Source: Thermoplasmata archaeon
GTDB taxonomy: Bacteria; Actinomycetota; Acidimicrobiia; Acidimicrobiales; Acidimicrobiaceae
Assembly (NCBI GenBank): GCA_021836665.1
Contig: JAKBHQ010000079.1
Location: 1-6,621 of the forward strand
DNA: 6,621 nucleotides
Direction: 5' to 3'
Both the position numbers and the translations under genes were made by a program. Under the pieces are notes generated by a model. It searched no databases. It had not been told where the DNA came from and saw only the letters and a list, made by a program, of their open reading frames with translations. Shown here piece by piece: positions 1 to 5,645 of the stretch. Within the stretch, counting starts at the first letter, position 1. Every line of letters begins with the position of its first letter.

Positions 1-1287
1 ACGGAGACCGTATGTATCGTCGCTAAGTCATGGGATTATCACGTGAAGGAAGCACTACGAACCTCGCTCGAAGAGGGGGTCAAGATGGTGCACGATTCCG
101 TTTCCTACTTAGTCGCAGGGGGGCAGAGGGTTTTTTTGGATGCCGAACACTTCTTCGATGGTTATAAGGCCAATCCGAAATATGCTCGCCGGATTTTATT
201 AGCGGCACAGGATGCCGGGGCCTCCTCGCTAGTCCTTTGCGACACTAATGGTGGGAGCCTTCCTTTTGAGGTTGAAGAGATAGTTGGTTCCCTACGAGGT
301 GACTTTTCGGTCGATCTTGGCGTGCATTTCCATAATGATTCCGGCTGCGCTGTTGCTAACTCCTTGGCGGCGGTTCGTGAGGGAGCTACGCAGGTTCAGG
401 GGTGTGTAAATGGTTACGGGGAGCGGACGGGTAATGCCGATCTGACCAGCACTATTCCGAATCTGACCCTCAAGATGGGTGTTGATACGATTCCGAGGGA
501 TCGGATCAAGGTATTGACCTCGGTTTCGAGGCACATATCCGAAATCGTTAATCTTGCGCCTTCCAATCAGGCCCCATACGTTGGCCACTCGGCATTTGCC
601 CACAAGGCCGGACTACACGTTTCGGCCTTGGTCAGGAAGAAGGACGCATACGAGCACATCGATCCGGCTGAAGTTGGCAATGGAACGAGGTACGTGGTTT
701 CCGAAATGGCTGGGAGGCAATCCGTTGCTATCAAGGCCCAAGAGCTGGGCCTCGAGCTAGAAGGGGATGAGGTAAAGACGGTCCTCGAACATCTAAAGGA
801 CCTAGAGCACAAGGGATACCACTTCGAAGCCGCCGATGGTTCCCTGGAGCTCCTGATGCGAAAGGCCAAAGGGTGGTCCCAACAGTATTTCACTTTGGAA
901 TCCTTCAGGGTAATGACCGACTACCGCGAAGGTGGTGAGGCAATTACAGAGGCCACGGTCAAGCTGTATATTGGTGAGGACCGAGTCATCGCGACAGCAG
1001 AGGGTAATGGTCCGGTCAATGCATTAGACGGGGCCCTGCGAAAGGCATTATCTGGCCACTTTTTCGAACTATCCCAGATGTATCTGACCGACTTTCGGGT
1101 TAGGGTCTTGGATTCGTCGCTGGGTTCTGGTGCGGCGGTTCGGGTGCTACTCGACTCCACCGACGGTTCTGACAGCTGGGCAACAGTGGGAGTTTCGCCG
1201 AACATAATCGAAGCATCATGGCACGCTCTCGTGGATTCGATTGTGGTCGGTCTATTAAAGCTCACCGGAGTTGAAGCTTCGAGTTAG
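1..1287 (+). CDS. cimA: Citramalate synthase, CimA type (5' end outside window)
   Basis: The enzyme condenses pyruvate with acetyl-CoA to (R)-citramalate, the first step of the threonine-independent route to 2-oxobutyrate and isoleucine, in the cytosol. The frame is open from base 1, and TVCIVAKSWDYHV at the edge matches family sequence, so the GTG at 43 is an internal valine and not the start. The fragment has 428 residues. CimA proteins are usually about 520-540, so roughly 100 N-terminal residues are missing, including the first catalytic Arg-Asp motif. Visible are DAEHFFDGY (from residue 47), the metal-binding HFHND (H109, H111), GYGERTGN (138-145) and a C-terminal LeuA-type regulatory domain (about 296-420, with EGNGPVNALDGALRKAL and VGVSPNIIEASW). 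In this family that domain normally carries feedback inhibition, by isoleucine for CimA. Homocitrate or isopropylmalate synthase is less likely because of DAEHFFDGYKANP and NIIEASW. Confidence 0.93.
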   Translation, partial: TETVCIVAKSWDYHVKEALRTSLEEGVKMVHDSVSYLVAGGQRVFLDAEHFFDGYKANPKYARRILLAAQDAGASSLVLCDTNGGSLPFEVEEIVGSLRGDFSVDLGVHFHNDSGCAVANSLAAVREGATQVQGCVNGYGERTGNADLTSTIPNLTLKMGVDTIPRDRIKVLTSVSRHISEIVNLAPSNQAPYVGHSAFAHKAGLHVSALVRKKDAYEHIDPAEVGNGTRYVVSEMAGRQSVAIKAQELGLELEGDEVKTVLEHLKDLEHKGYHFEAADGSLELLMRKAKGWSQQYFTLESFRVMTDYREGGEAITEATVKLYIGEDRVIATAEGNGPVNALDGALRKALSGHFFELSQMYLTDFRVRVLDSSLGSGAAVRVLLDSTDGSDSWATVGVSPNIIEASWHALVDSIVVGLLKLTGVEASS

Positions 1288-1340
1288 TCAACTGGCTAGC
1301 GAGCGAATAGGCTCTAGTTGAGACGTTATGCGACCCTCGT

Positions 1341-1346
1341 TGGAGG
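1341..1346 (+). promoter_or_regulatory. Ribosome binding site TGGAGG
   Basis: TGGAGG ends nine bases before the GTG at 1356 and supports that codon as the start of the 162-residue protein. The nearby ATG around 1328 is out of frame. Confidence 0.6.
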
Positions 1347-1355
1347 TTTTTCTAA

Positions 1356-1844
1356 GTGACACAGCCCGACTACGTACCAATTGCTGAATCTGAGGAGGTC
1401 CGGAAGTTTTGGGTACAGCCCGCATCTCCCGAGGCTGGAGTTGTAAAGGCGAGTCAACTCAGCCTTCCCGATCAACACCGAGGTGACAGGAGGGGTAGTC
1501 CTGGCCCGGACATGGGTTACGCACTGAAGTTAGGCCAGAGATTAAAGGGAACACTCGAGCTGTCTCCTCACGAGCACGAAGAGGACGCGATTGCCGCAGT
1601 TGTGGCACTGGCTATGAAGAGGGCTTCTTTATTTGGAAGAGCACCCGTCTCGACAGACCTCGAAGTCTCTGCGAGTCTCCTCGGATACAGGGGGGGAGTT
1701 TCACCCGAAATCAAAGCGAAAACGGCCAAACTTTCTTTTGGCGTTTCTCATGACTACCAGCGCCTTAGGACACTGGTCGATTCGGTGATTGAGGAATCTC
1801 TTCGTCTTCCGCTCGATAAGGCAAAGGCACTCGCAGCGAGCTAA
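1356..1844 (+). CDS. Conserved hypothetical protein of actinobacterial type
   Basis: This protein of 162 residues starts at GTG. I do not recognise a function. The opening TQPDYVPIAES, the GSPGPDMGYALKL segment (residues 48-59) and the acidic, helix-rich middle (HEHEEDAIAAVVALAMKRASLFGRAP, 72-97) resemble small uncharacterised proteins I associate with Acidimicrobiia and other actinobacteria; that is recollection, not a search. There is no signal peptide, membrane helix or cysteine. The first 50 residues are rich in Pro, Gly and charged residues and probably flexible. The rest looks like a small helical domain with a DYQRLRTLVDSVIEESLRLPLDKAKAL tail (133-159). It follows cimA by 68 bases on the same strand with its own ribosome site, so it could be cotranscribed with it. 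The strong hairpin at 1945 closes the unit. Confidence 0.75.
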   Translation: MTQPDYVPIAESEEVRKFWVQPASPEAGVVKASQLSLPDQHRGDRRGSPGPDMGYALKLGQRLKGTLELSPHEHEEDAIAAVVALAMKRASLFGRAPVSTDLEVSASLLGYRGGVSPEIKAKTAKLSFGVSHDYQRLRTLVDSVIEESLRLPLDKAKALAAS

Positions 1845-1944
1845 CTCTTTGGATCCTACCGGGAGAGGTTTTGACCCCATAAAAGAGGGCATGATCGTGG
1901 TGCCAAGATGGATGTAACGATTCATGAACGGGTTTTCTGATTAG

Positions 1945-1977
1945 AAAAGGGCGGGGCGTTAGCGCCCCGCCCTTTTT
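1945..1977. terminator. Bidirectional rho-independent terminator
   Basis: A perfect 14-bp stem AAAAGGGCGGGGCG (1945-1958) pairs with 1963-1976 around a four-base loop TTAG. The plus strand ends in five T's (1973-1977). The four A's at the left foot give a T run when read on the minus strand. It lies between two convergent genes, 100 bases after the plus-strand stop and about 20 bases beyond the cytochrome b stop, so one hairpin can serve both. Confidence 0.9.
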
Positions 1978-1995
1978 GTAAATACTAAATGCCAA

Positions 1996-3582
1996 TCAGG
2001 TTTTATTTTCCCGATAGAAATCTCTCCAGATCAGCCTGTAAATTCCTATCTTTTCAGGTATCGACCTAAGTCCCGGTATGAAGGGGACAAGCAGAAGGGC
2101 TAGGGTCAGGACGGCCATTGTCGACATGACAAGGGCGTCGGCATTCCCAGATGAGGAGTAGGGCGGAATCTGGTACCACATGGTGTACAGCCAGAGCCAA
2201 GGCTGTCCCGGGAAGTTCCCGGTCTCGTTCATCATGCCCCATTGGGTTCCTAATAGGTGGTCTGATTGCGCCAGCTTGGCTAGATAACTTCCATCGGAGA
2301 TGAAAAGCAACGGTTTGGTGTAGTTGGTCTCATAGAATTGGCCCGAACCTTCCACCGCCCCGTCGAGTGCCCCCGATTGCGCCATATTGAGTTCCTGACT
2401 CATCAGTTCACTGATTGGCCCGGAATTCGATTTCGGCATCGATACCGTTTCGCCAACTTGCTTGGCCTTGGCCAAGGCCTTGTCGTAGGCATCCATCCAT
2501 TTTCCCTGGACCGAGCTGGAGGAACTTTTCCACATCGCTATGGCTTGGGTCAATGCGGGATTGTTCGGCAGAGTTGAAAGCGGTTTCAGGACAAAGTCAT
2601 TAGGTGGATTGACCCTAATGTGTACGCCAACTAAGTTTTCGAGCGAAATGGGTCCAATATACTGGCCAGTTCCGTGGACGGCATTGTAGGGCGCACCATA
2701 ACTCGCAGATGGAGACGTACCCGCCAACTCTGCAGCGGCAGTGGTGACGAAGTCGACGGGATCGGCTATCGACCACCTCTTCAGTGTGGCTGGCGAACGA
2801 TCGGGAGAAGAAAATACAACTGATAAAAGGACCGTCGCCACGACGACGACGATAAATCCAACGGTAAATTCCTTGATTATGTCGTAGGGGCGATACTTCC
2901 CTCCCCAACTTTTTACATCGTCCTTGGGGTCTTTGTTTGCACCTATAGGCGGGACCACCCCGCGGAGTCTGACCTGCAGAACGTGTACACCAACGATCAG
3001 GAGGACAATAAGGGGGAGGAGCAGGATATGCCACATGAACATCTGACCGAAGTTCAAGACGTTGAAGAAGGCTCCTACTCCCATCGAGTTAAGGCCATCC
3101 TTCGCCTGGGTGGATATCCACTGCGAGTCAAAGTTTTGCTGTGATACGTAGCCAGTGAATGCGGCTCCGATTGAAGTTAAAAAGGCAAGTACCCCAGTTA
3201 TCCAGGTGATTGCCCTTCTGCCCCTCCATGCAGCCATAAAGAACTTTCCCCAAAGGTGCACAACCATGAAGAGAAAGAAAAGCTCAACGCTCCATAGGTG
3301 GAGGGAATTGACGAAGTGACCATAGCTGGATTCATGCCACCAACTAGGGCCTTCAATCGCCAGTATCGCGCCAGATATCGCGACCATCAGGAAGGCCGAT
3401 AAGGTCAGAACCCCAAAAACGTATATCCAGCTGGAAACGTATTCGGGCTGTCGGTCCGGCATGAGCTTTTCTGGCGGAAGATATGCCAAGGACATCCGAC
3501 GGAGCTTCGCAGTCCACTGGTTTTGGTCCTCGGGGGAGTCTGCCATCTTCTTCAGTACTTCTGGACTGACTTGTGGAGTCAT
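1996..3582 (-). CDS. Divergent cytochrome b with a long extracytoplasmic insertion
   Basis: This is a 528-residue membrane subunit of a cytochrome bc-type quinol-oxidising complex. Helices: A about 50-76, B 90-118, C 124-147, D 178-205, E 238-258 and F 481-503. The heme ligands are present. H95 and H185 should bind heme bL, and H109 and H200 heme bH. Helix B has 13 residues between its histidines and helix D has 14, the spacing of b6-type and Gram-positive proteins. Positively charged WRGRR (119-123) and the basic loop 205-236 place those sides in the cytosol, so the insertion 259-480 faces outward. Where cytochrome b has PEWY, this protein has GQPWLWLYTMWYQIP (459-473). Helices G and H are missing, and there is no cysteine, so neither a CxxCH motif nor a covalent heme c(n). 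The ATG follows AAAGGTGG and overlaps the preceding stop as ATGA. The N-terminal domain is certain. The quinol chemistry and redox partner are not. Confidence 0.88.
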   Translation of the reverse strand: MTPQVSPEVLKKMADSPEDQNQWTAKLRRMSLAYLPPEKLMPDRQPEYVSSWIYVFGVLTLSAFLMVAISGAILAIEGPSWWHESSYGHFVNSLHLWSVELFFLFMVVHLWGKFFMAAWRGRRAITWITGVLAFLTSIGAAFTGYVSQQNFDSQWISTQAKDGLNSMGVGAFFNVLNFGQMFMWHILLLPLIVLLIVGVHVLQVRLRGVVPPIGANKDPKDDVKSWGGKYRPYDIIKEFTVGFIVVVVATVLLSVVFSSPDRSPATLKRWSIADPVDFVTTAAAELAGTSPSASYGAPYNAVHGTGQYIGPISLENLVGVHIRVNPPNDFVLKPLSTLPNNPALTQAIAMWKSSSSSVQGKWMDAYDKALAKAKQVGETVSMPKSNSGPISELMSQELNMAQSGALDGAVEGSGQFYETNYTKPLLFISDGSYLAKLAQSDHLLGTQWGMMNETGNFPGQPWLWLYTMWYQIPPYSSSGNADALVMSTMAVLTLALLLVPFIPGLRSIPEKIGIYRLIWRDFYRENKT

Positions 3583-3779
3583 CTCGGGTCACCACCTTTG
3601 CGGTGCGGGAATGGTACCAATACCGCAAGTACAAAGAGGATTATAAGAATTATTATGACGGACAAGTTCCCGTAGGATATCTGTACAAATCCAATGTGCA
3701 GATAGTTCCCGGGTCCATTGAGATTGACCAGAGCCCCGAACATTGAGACCAAGGACAGCAAAAATGTCAAACCGCCCAT
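3579..3779 (-). CDS. Small two-helix membrane protein coupled to cytochrome b
   Basis: This 66-residue protein has two hydrophobic segments (about 4-19 and 39-57). They are joined by NGPGNYLHIGFVQISYGN (21-38), and the protein ends in a basic, probably cytosolic tail PFPHRKGGDPR. Its stop overlaps the cytochrome b start by four bases (ATGA), which implies translational coupling and roughly matched synthesis. No heme, iron-sulfur or quinone motif is visible; His28 is the only histidine between the helices. An accessory or assembly subunit of the cytochrome b complex is the natural inference, but I cannot name a family. The ATG at 3779 is preceded directly by GAAGGGAG, which is unusually close. 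TTG at codon 4 (3770-3768) would have a better spacing, so the true N-terminus may be MTFLLSL. An in-frame TGA just upstream rules out a longer form. Confidence 0.72.
   Translation of the reverse strand: MGGLTFLLSLVSMFGALVNLNGPGNYLHIGFVQISYGNLSVIIILIILFVLAVLVPFPHRKGGDPR
3592..3599 (-). promoter_or_regulatory. Ribosome binding site AAAGGTGG for cytochrome b
   Basis: On the minus strand AAAGGTGG ends nine bases before the ATG at 3582. It lies inside the end of the small membrane protein gene. It fixes the cytochrome b start and allows initiation in addition to coupling from the overlapping stop. Confidence 0.6.
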
Positions 3780-3812
3780 CTCCCTTCACTTTTAGCTCAC
3801 ACAGTTAGAGCC

Positions 3813-3835
3813 ATTCAACTTGATAGTAGTTGAAT
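3813..3835. promoter_or_regulatory. Inverted repeat upstream of the cytochrome b operon
   Basis: ATTCAACT (3813-3820) and AGTTGAAT (3828-3835) are perfect 8-base arms around TGATAGT. It sits 33 bases before the membrane protein start and overlaps the candidate minus-strand -10 (TACTAT, 3828-3823). That position suits a repressor or activator site. A leader hairpin is the alternative. No regulator gene is nearby, and the promoter hexamers are weak. Confidence 0.35.
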
Positions 3836-4116
3836 AGCTTAAGGTAATAAAGTCCTTTTACGGGGGGCACTTGTGCTCAATGTGGATTTGGCAAAAGATC
3901 TGATTGTAACTTTTATTTCTATCGATGCGTCAAGTTGGGCATCTGGGGTCATATTTGGGGACCCTCCTAGCTGTGTCTCCTCGATCGGCGGAGTTGACCC
4001 TGGTGTGGTTGAGAGACCCTCTTTTCGAAAGGACTTACTTTTGCACAGTCCAGTAAAGGACTCCACCGAGGCGTCGATTCAGGGCGGCAAACGAGTTGTG
4101 GCACGCGCTTGCTCAG

Positions 4117-4143
4117 TTGGAGCGACCACCTTGGAGCGACCAC
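4117..4143 (+). repeat. Tandem duplication of TTGGAGCGACCAC
   Basis: TTGGAGCGACCAC occurs at 4117-4129 and again at 4131-4143, a period of 14. The second copy runs into CCACGGGGTGG followed by CTTTTT (4151-4156), so a short hairpin with a T run can form. It may be a slippage duplication, or a weak plus-strand terminator with only a four-pair stem. Confidence 0.55.
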
Positions 4144-4223
4144 GGGGTGGCTTTTTGCGAGGGGCATCTTTTGAAAGCTAGCAGAGGCGGCGAAAATATA
4201 GAATTTCTGTGGGGTCCGAAAGG

Positions 4224-5447
4224 CTAATTTCTGGGTATTTCAACCCAAGGGGTATCCCTGTCATTTTTTATATCGCCTGGTAAGCCGAGTACTCGCTCCC
4301 CGAGTATGTTCCGCATGATCTCCGAGGTCCCTCCTTCGATTGAGTTTGCTCGTGAACGAAGAAATGTCTTTGCGATATCCCTTTCTCCTCCCGAAGAAAC
4401 ACGTGCAAAATCGGGCCGGGTCATTTCGTAGCTGGGGTACAGCAGTCCTCTGGGTCCAAGCAGCTCGAGAGCGTATTCGTAAATCTTCTTGTTGAGCTCT
4501 GCGTATGCGAGTTTTGCGACCGAACCCTCTGGCCCGGGGTTTCCAGCCCTCCTAAGTTGACTAGCCCTAACGTTGGTTAGTCGGTTTGCCTCCGCCGCAA
4601 TCCAGAGTTTCATGAAATCTTCGCGTTGGACTCCTCCGTGGGGCGCGGTTCTTTCCCAAGTGCGACGGAGGTCTCCTATAGCTCCGGAGCCTCGATTCAC
4701 GATGTTCCCGCCGATCGAGACTCTCTCGTTCATCAGCGTGGTTATGGCTACTGACCATCCCTGTCCGATTTCGCCAAGCCGCCAAGCATCTGGGATCCTT
4801 ACATCGTTGAAATAAACTTCGTTGAATTCTGCCTCACCTGTCATCTGGCGGAGGGGTTTTACCTCCACGCCTTCGGCTCTCATGTCGACTACGAAATAGC
4901 TCAGTCCCTTGTGCTTCGGAGAAAAGGGATCGGTCCTCGCAAGTAGCATTCCCCAGTTCGAGACGTGGGCGAGCGTGGTCCAGACCTTTTGGCCCGTAAT
5001 TACCCATTCGTCTCCATCCTTTGTGGCTCGGGTCGACAGGGATGCTACATCTGAACCTGCTCCTGGTTCGGAGAAGAGCTGACACCAGATATCCTCACAC
5101 GTGTAGCACCTCCGGAGTAGCTTCATAGACAGTTCCTTGGAACCGTGCGTTAGCACGGTAGGCATCGCCATACCGACACCAATAGGGTTGCGCATAAAGC
5201 TGATTGGGGCATTAGCTTTTCGTAGCTCACTCGAAACGTATTCGTTGAGAGCCGGTGAAAGTGCTAGTCCGCCCAGCCCAATGGGGTACTGGGTGTATGC
5301 GAGACCTAAGTCAAACTGCTTACCCCAGAACTCCTCGGCCGGAGTTTTATCCGGAGGAAAGTCCCTTAACAACTCTTCGACAAGGGACTTTACCAGCATC
5401 AAATCTTCCGATTTGACTTCAGTCTCCCCAGACGCTCGCAGTTCCAC
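4224..5447 (-). CDS. Acyl-CoA dehydrogenase, FadE type
   Basis: This FAD enzyme forms the alpha-beta double bond in an acyl-CoA thioester and passes electrons to electron-transfer flavoprotein, in the cytosol. It has 407 residues, full length for the family. Order: helical N-terminal domain (about 12-120); beta domain with LFSEPGAGSDVAS (124-136, FAD and substrate contacts), GQKVWTTLAHVSNWG and LARTDP (169-174); and a C-terminal helical domain. E371 in SIEGGTSEIMRN aligns with the medium-chain-type catalytic glutamate of YEGT. QMTGEAEFNEVYFNDVRIP (201-219) is typical of actinobacterial FadE proteins, some of which act on sterol side chains or other bulky acyl-CoAs. The substrate here is unknown. 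The GTG start follows AAAGGGG at suitable spacing. It is transcribed away from a second dehydrogenase gene, and no hydratase or thiolase is in the window. Confidence 0.93.
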   Translation of the reverse strand: MELRASGETEVKSEDLMLVKSLVEELLRDFPPDKTPAEEFWGKQFDLGLAYTQYPIGLGGLALSPALNEYVSSELRKANAPISFMRNPIGVGMAMPTVLTHGSKELSMKLLRRCYTCEDIWCQLFSEPGAGSDVASLSTRATKDGDEWVITGQKVWTTLAHVSNWGMLLARTDPFSPKHKGLSYFVVDMRAEGVEVKPLRQMTGEAEFNEVYFNDVRIPDAWRLGEIGQGWSVAITTLMNERVSIGGNIVNRGSGAIGDLRRTWERTAPHGGVQREDFMKLWIAAEANRLTNVRASQLRRAGNPGPEGSVAKLAYAELNKKIYEYALELLGPRGLLYPSYEMTRPDFARVSSGGERDIAKTFLRSRANSIEGGTSEIMRNILGERVLGLPGDIKNDRDTPWVEIPRN

Positions 5448-5645
5448 ACGCCACCCCTTTGGAAATCCATCTATCTATTTAAGCCCGGACGGAACCTCGG
5501 GACTCACTTTAGCAAATGTCCATGCCGGATATTCTGCAGCTACCTCTTGTGAGTTATTTGATTGAGTTTTCTTTTTTAGGCTAAAAAGTTGTATCTGCCG
5601 AGGTGGCGGCCTAGTGTTGGACTTGTTTATGCGAAAGAGGTAGTG
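5448..5645. promoter_or_regulatory. Divergent control region between two dehydrogenase genes
   Basis: This 198-base gap must hold promoters for both divergent genes. On the plus side, TTGATT (5558-5563) lies 18 bases before TAAAAA (5582-5587), a weak promoter-like pair. The odd palindrome TTTTTAGGCTAAAAA (5573-5587, arms of 7) overlaps that -10 and is a candidate operator. On the minus side, TTAAAT (5482-5477) is a possible -10 about 30 bases before the GTG, with no matching -35. AAAGGGG just upstream of 5447 and AAAGAGG at 5634 are the two ribosome sites. Confidence 0.45.
5634..5640 (+). promoter_or_regulatory. Ribosome binding site AAAGAGG deciding the start
   Basis: AAAGAGG ends five bases before GTG 5646 and two bases before GTG 5643. 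The spacing favours 5646. The ATG at 5694 has no such site and would remove the first conserved helix. Confidence 0.5.

Larger units (their letters stand above)
3780..4223. other. 444-base stretch without a convincing gene
   Basis: It lies between the acyl-CoA dehydrogenase stop (4224) and the membrane protein start (3779), both minus strand, so it should hold the cytochrome b promoter and the 3' end of the dehydrogenase message. What I can see is an inverted repeat at 3813-3835, a weak minus-strand promoter candidate TTTATT-N17-TACTAT (3851 to 3823), a weak plus-strand candidate TTGATA-N19-TAATAA (3820-3850), and a 14-base tandem duplication at 4117. No hairpin with a T run ends the dehydrogenase transcript. 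Open frames exist on both strands, but none resembles a known protein. I see no tRNA-like T-loop. Confidence 0.6.

Noticed and set aside
43..45. GTG at 43 as the start of the citramalate synthase gene
   Set aside because: The frame is open to base 1 and the residues before it (TVCIVAKSWDYH) continue the family sequence. No ribosome site precedes the GTG.
567..893. Minus-strand frames of 100 or more codons inside cimA (also 292-603 and 921-1265)
   Set aside because: They are shadows of the strongly supported citramalate synthase frame and encode nothing recognisable.
1288..1321. TCAACT...AGTTGA after cimA as a terminator
   Set aside because: The stem is interrupted and has no T run behind it, and the downstream gene is on the same strand. 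Readthrough is more likely.
2615..3034. 139-codon second minus-strand frame inside cytochrome b
   Set aside because: It overlaps conserved helices D and E of the real gene and gives an Arg/Pro-rich chance product.
3839..4066. 75-codon minus-strand frame upstream of the cytochrome b operon
   Set aside because: It overlaps the competing plus-strand frame, contains no known motif, and its composition is Ser/Thr/Pro-rich as expected for chance translation.
3873..4181. 102-codon plus-strand frame starting GTG after a G-rich run
   Set aside because: The product has no recognisable motif or clear globular pattern, it crosses the tandem repeat and the hairpin, and minus-strand frames overlap it. 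It is mentioned only as a possibility in the gap description.
5502..5554. ACTCAC (5502-5507) and GTGAGT (5549-5554) as an operator pair
   Set aside because: Six-base arms 41 bases apart are expected by chance, and neither sits at a clear promoter.
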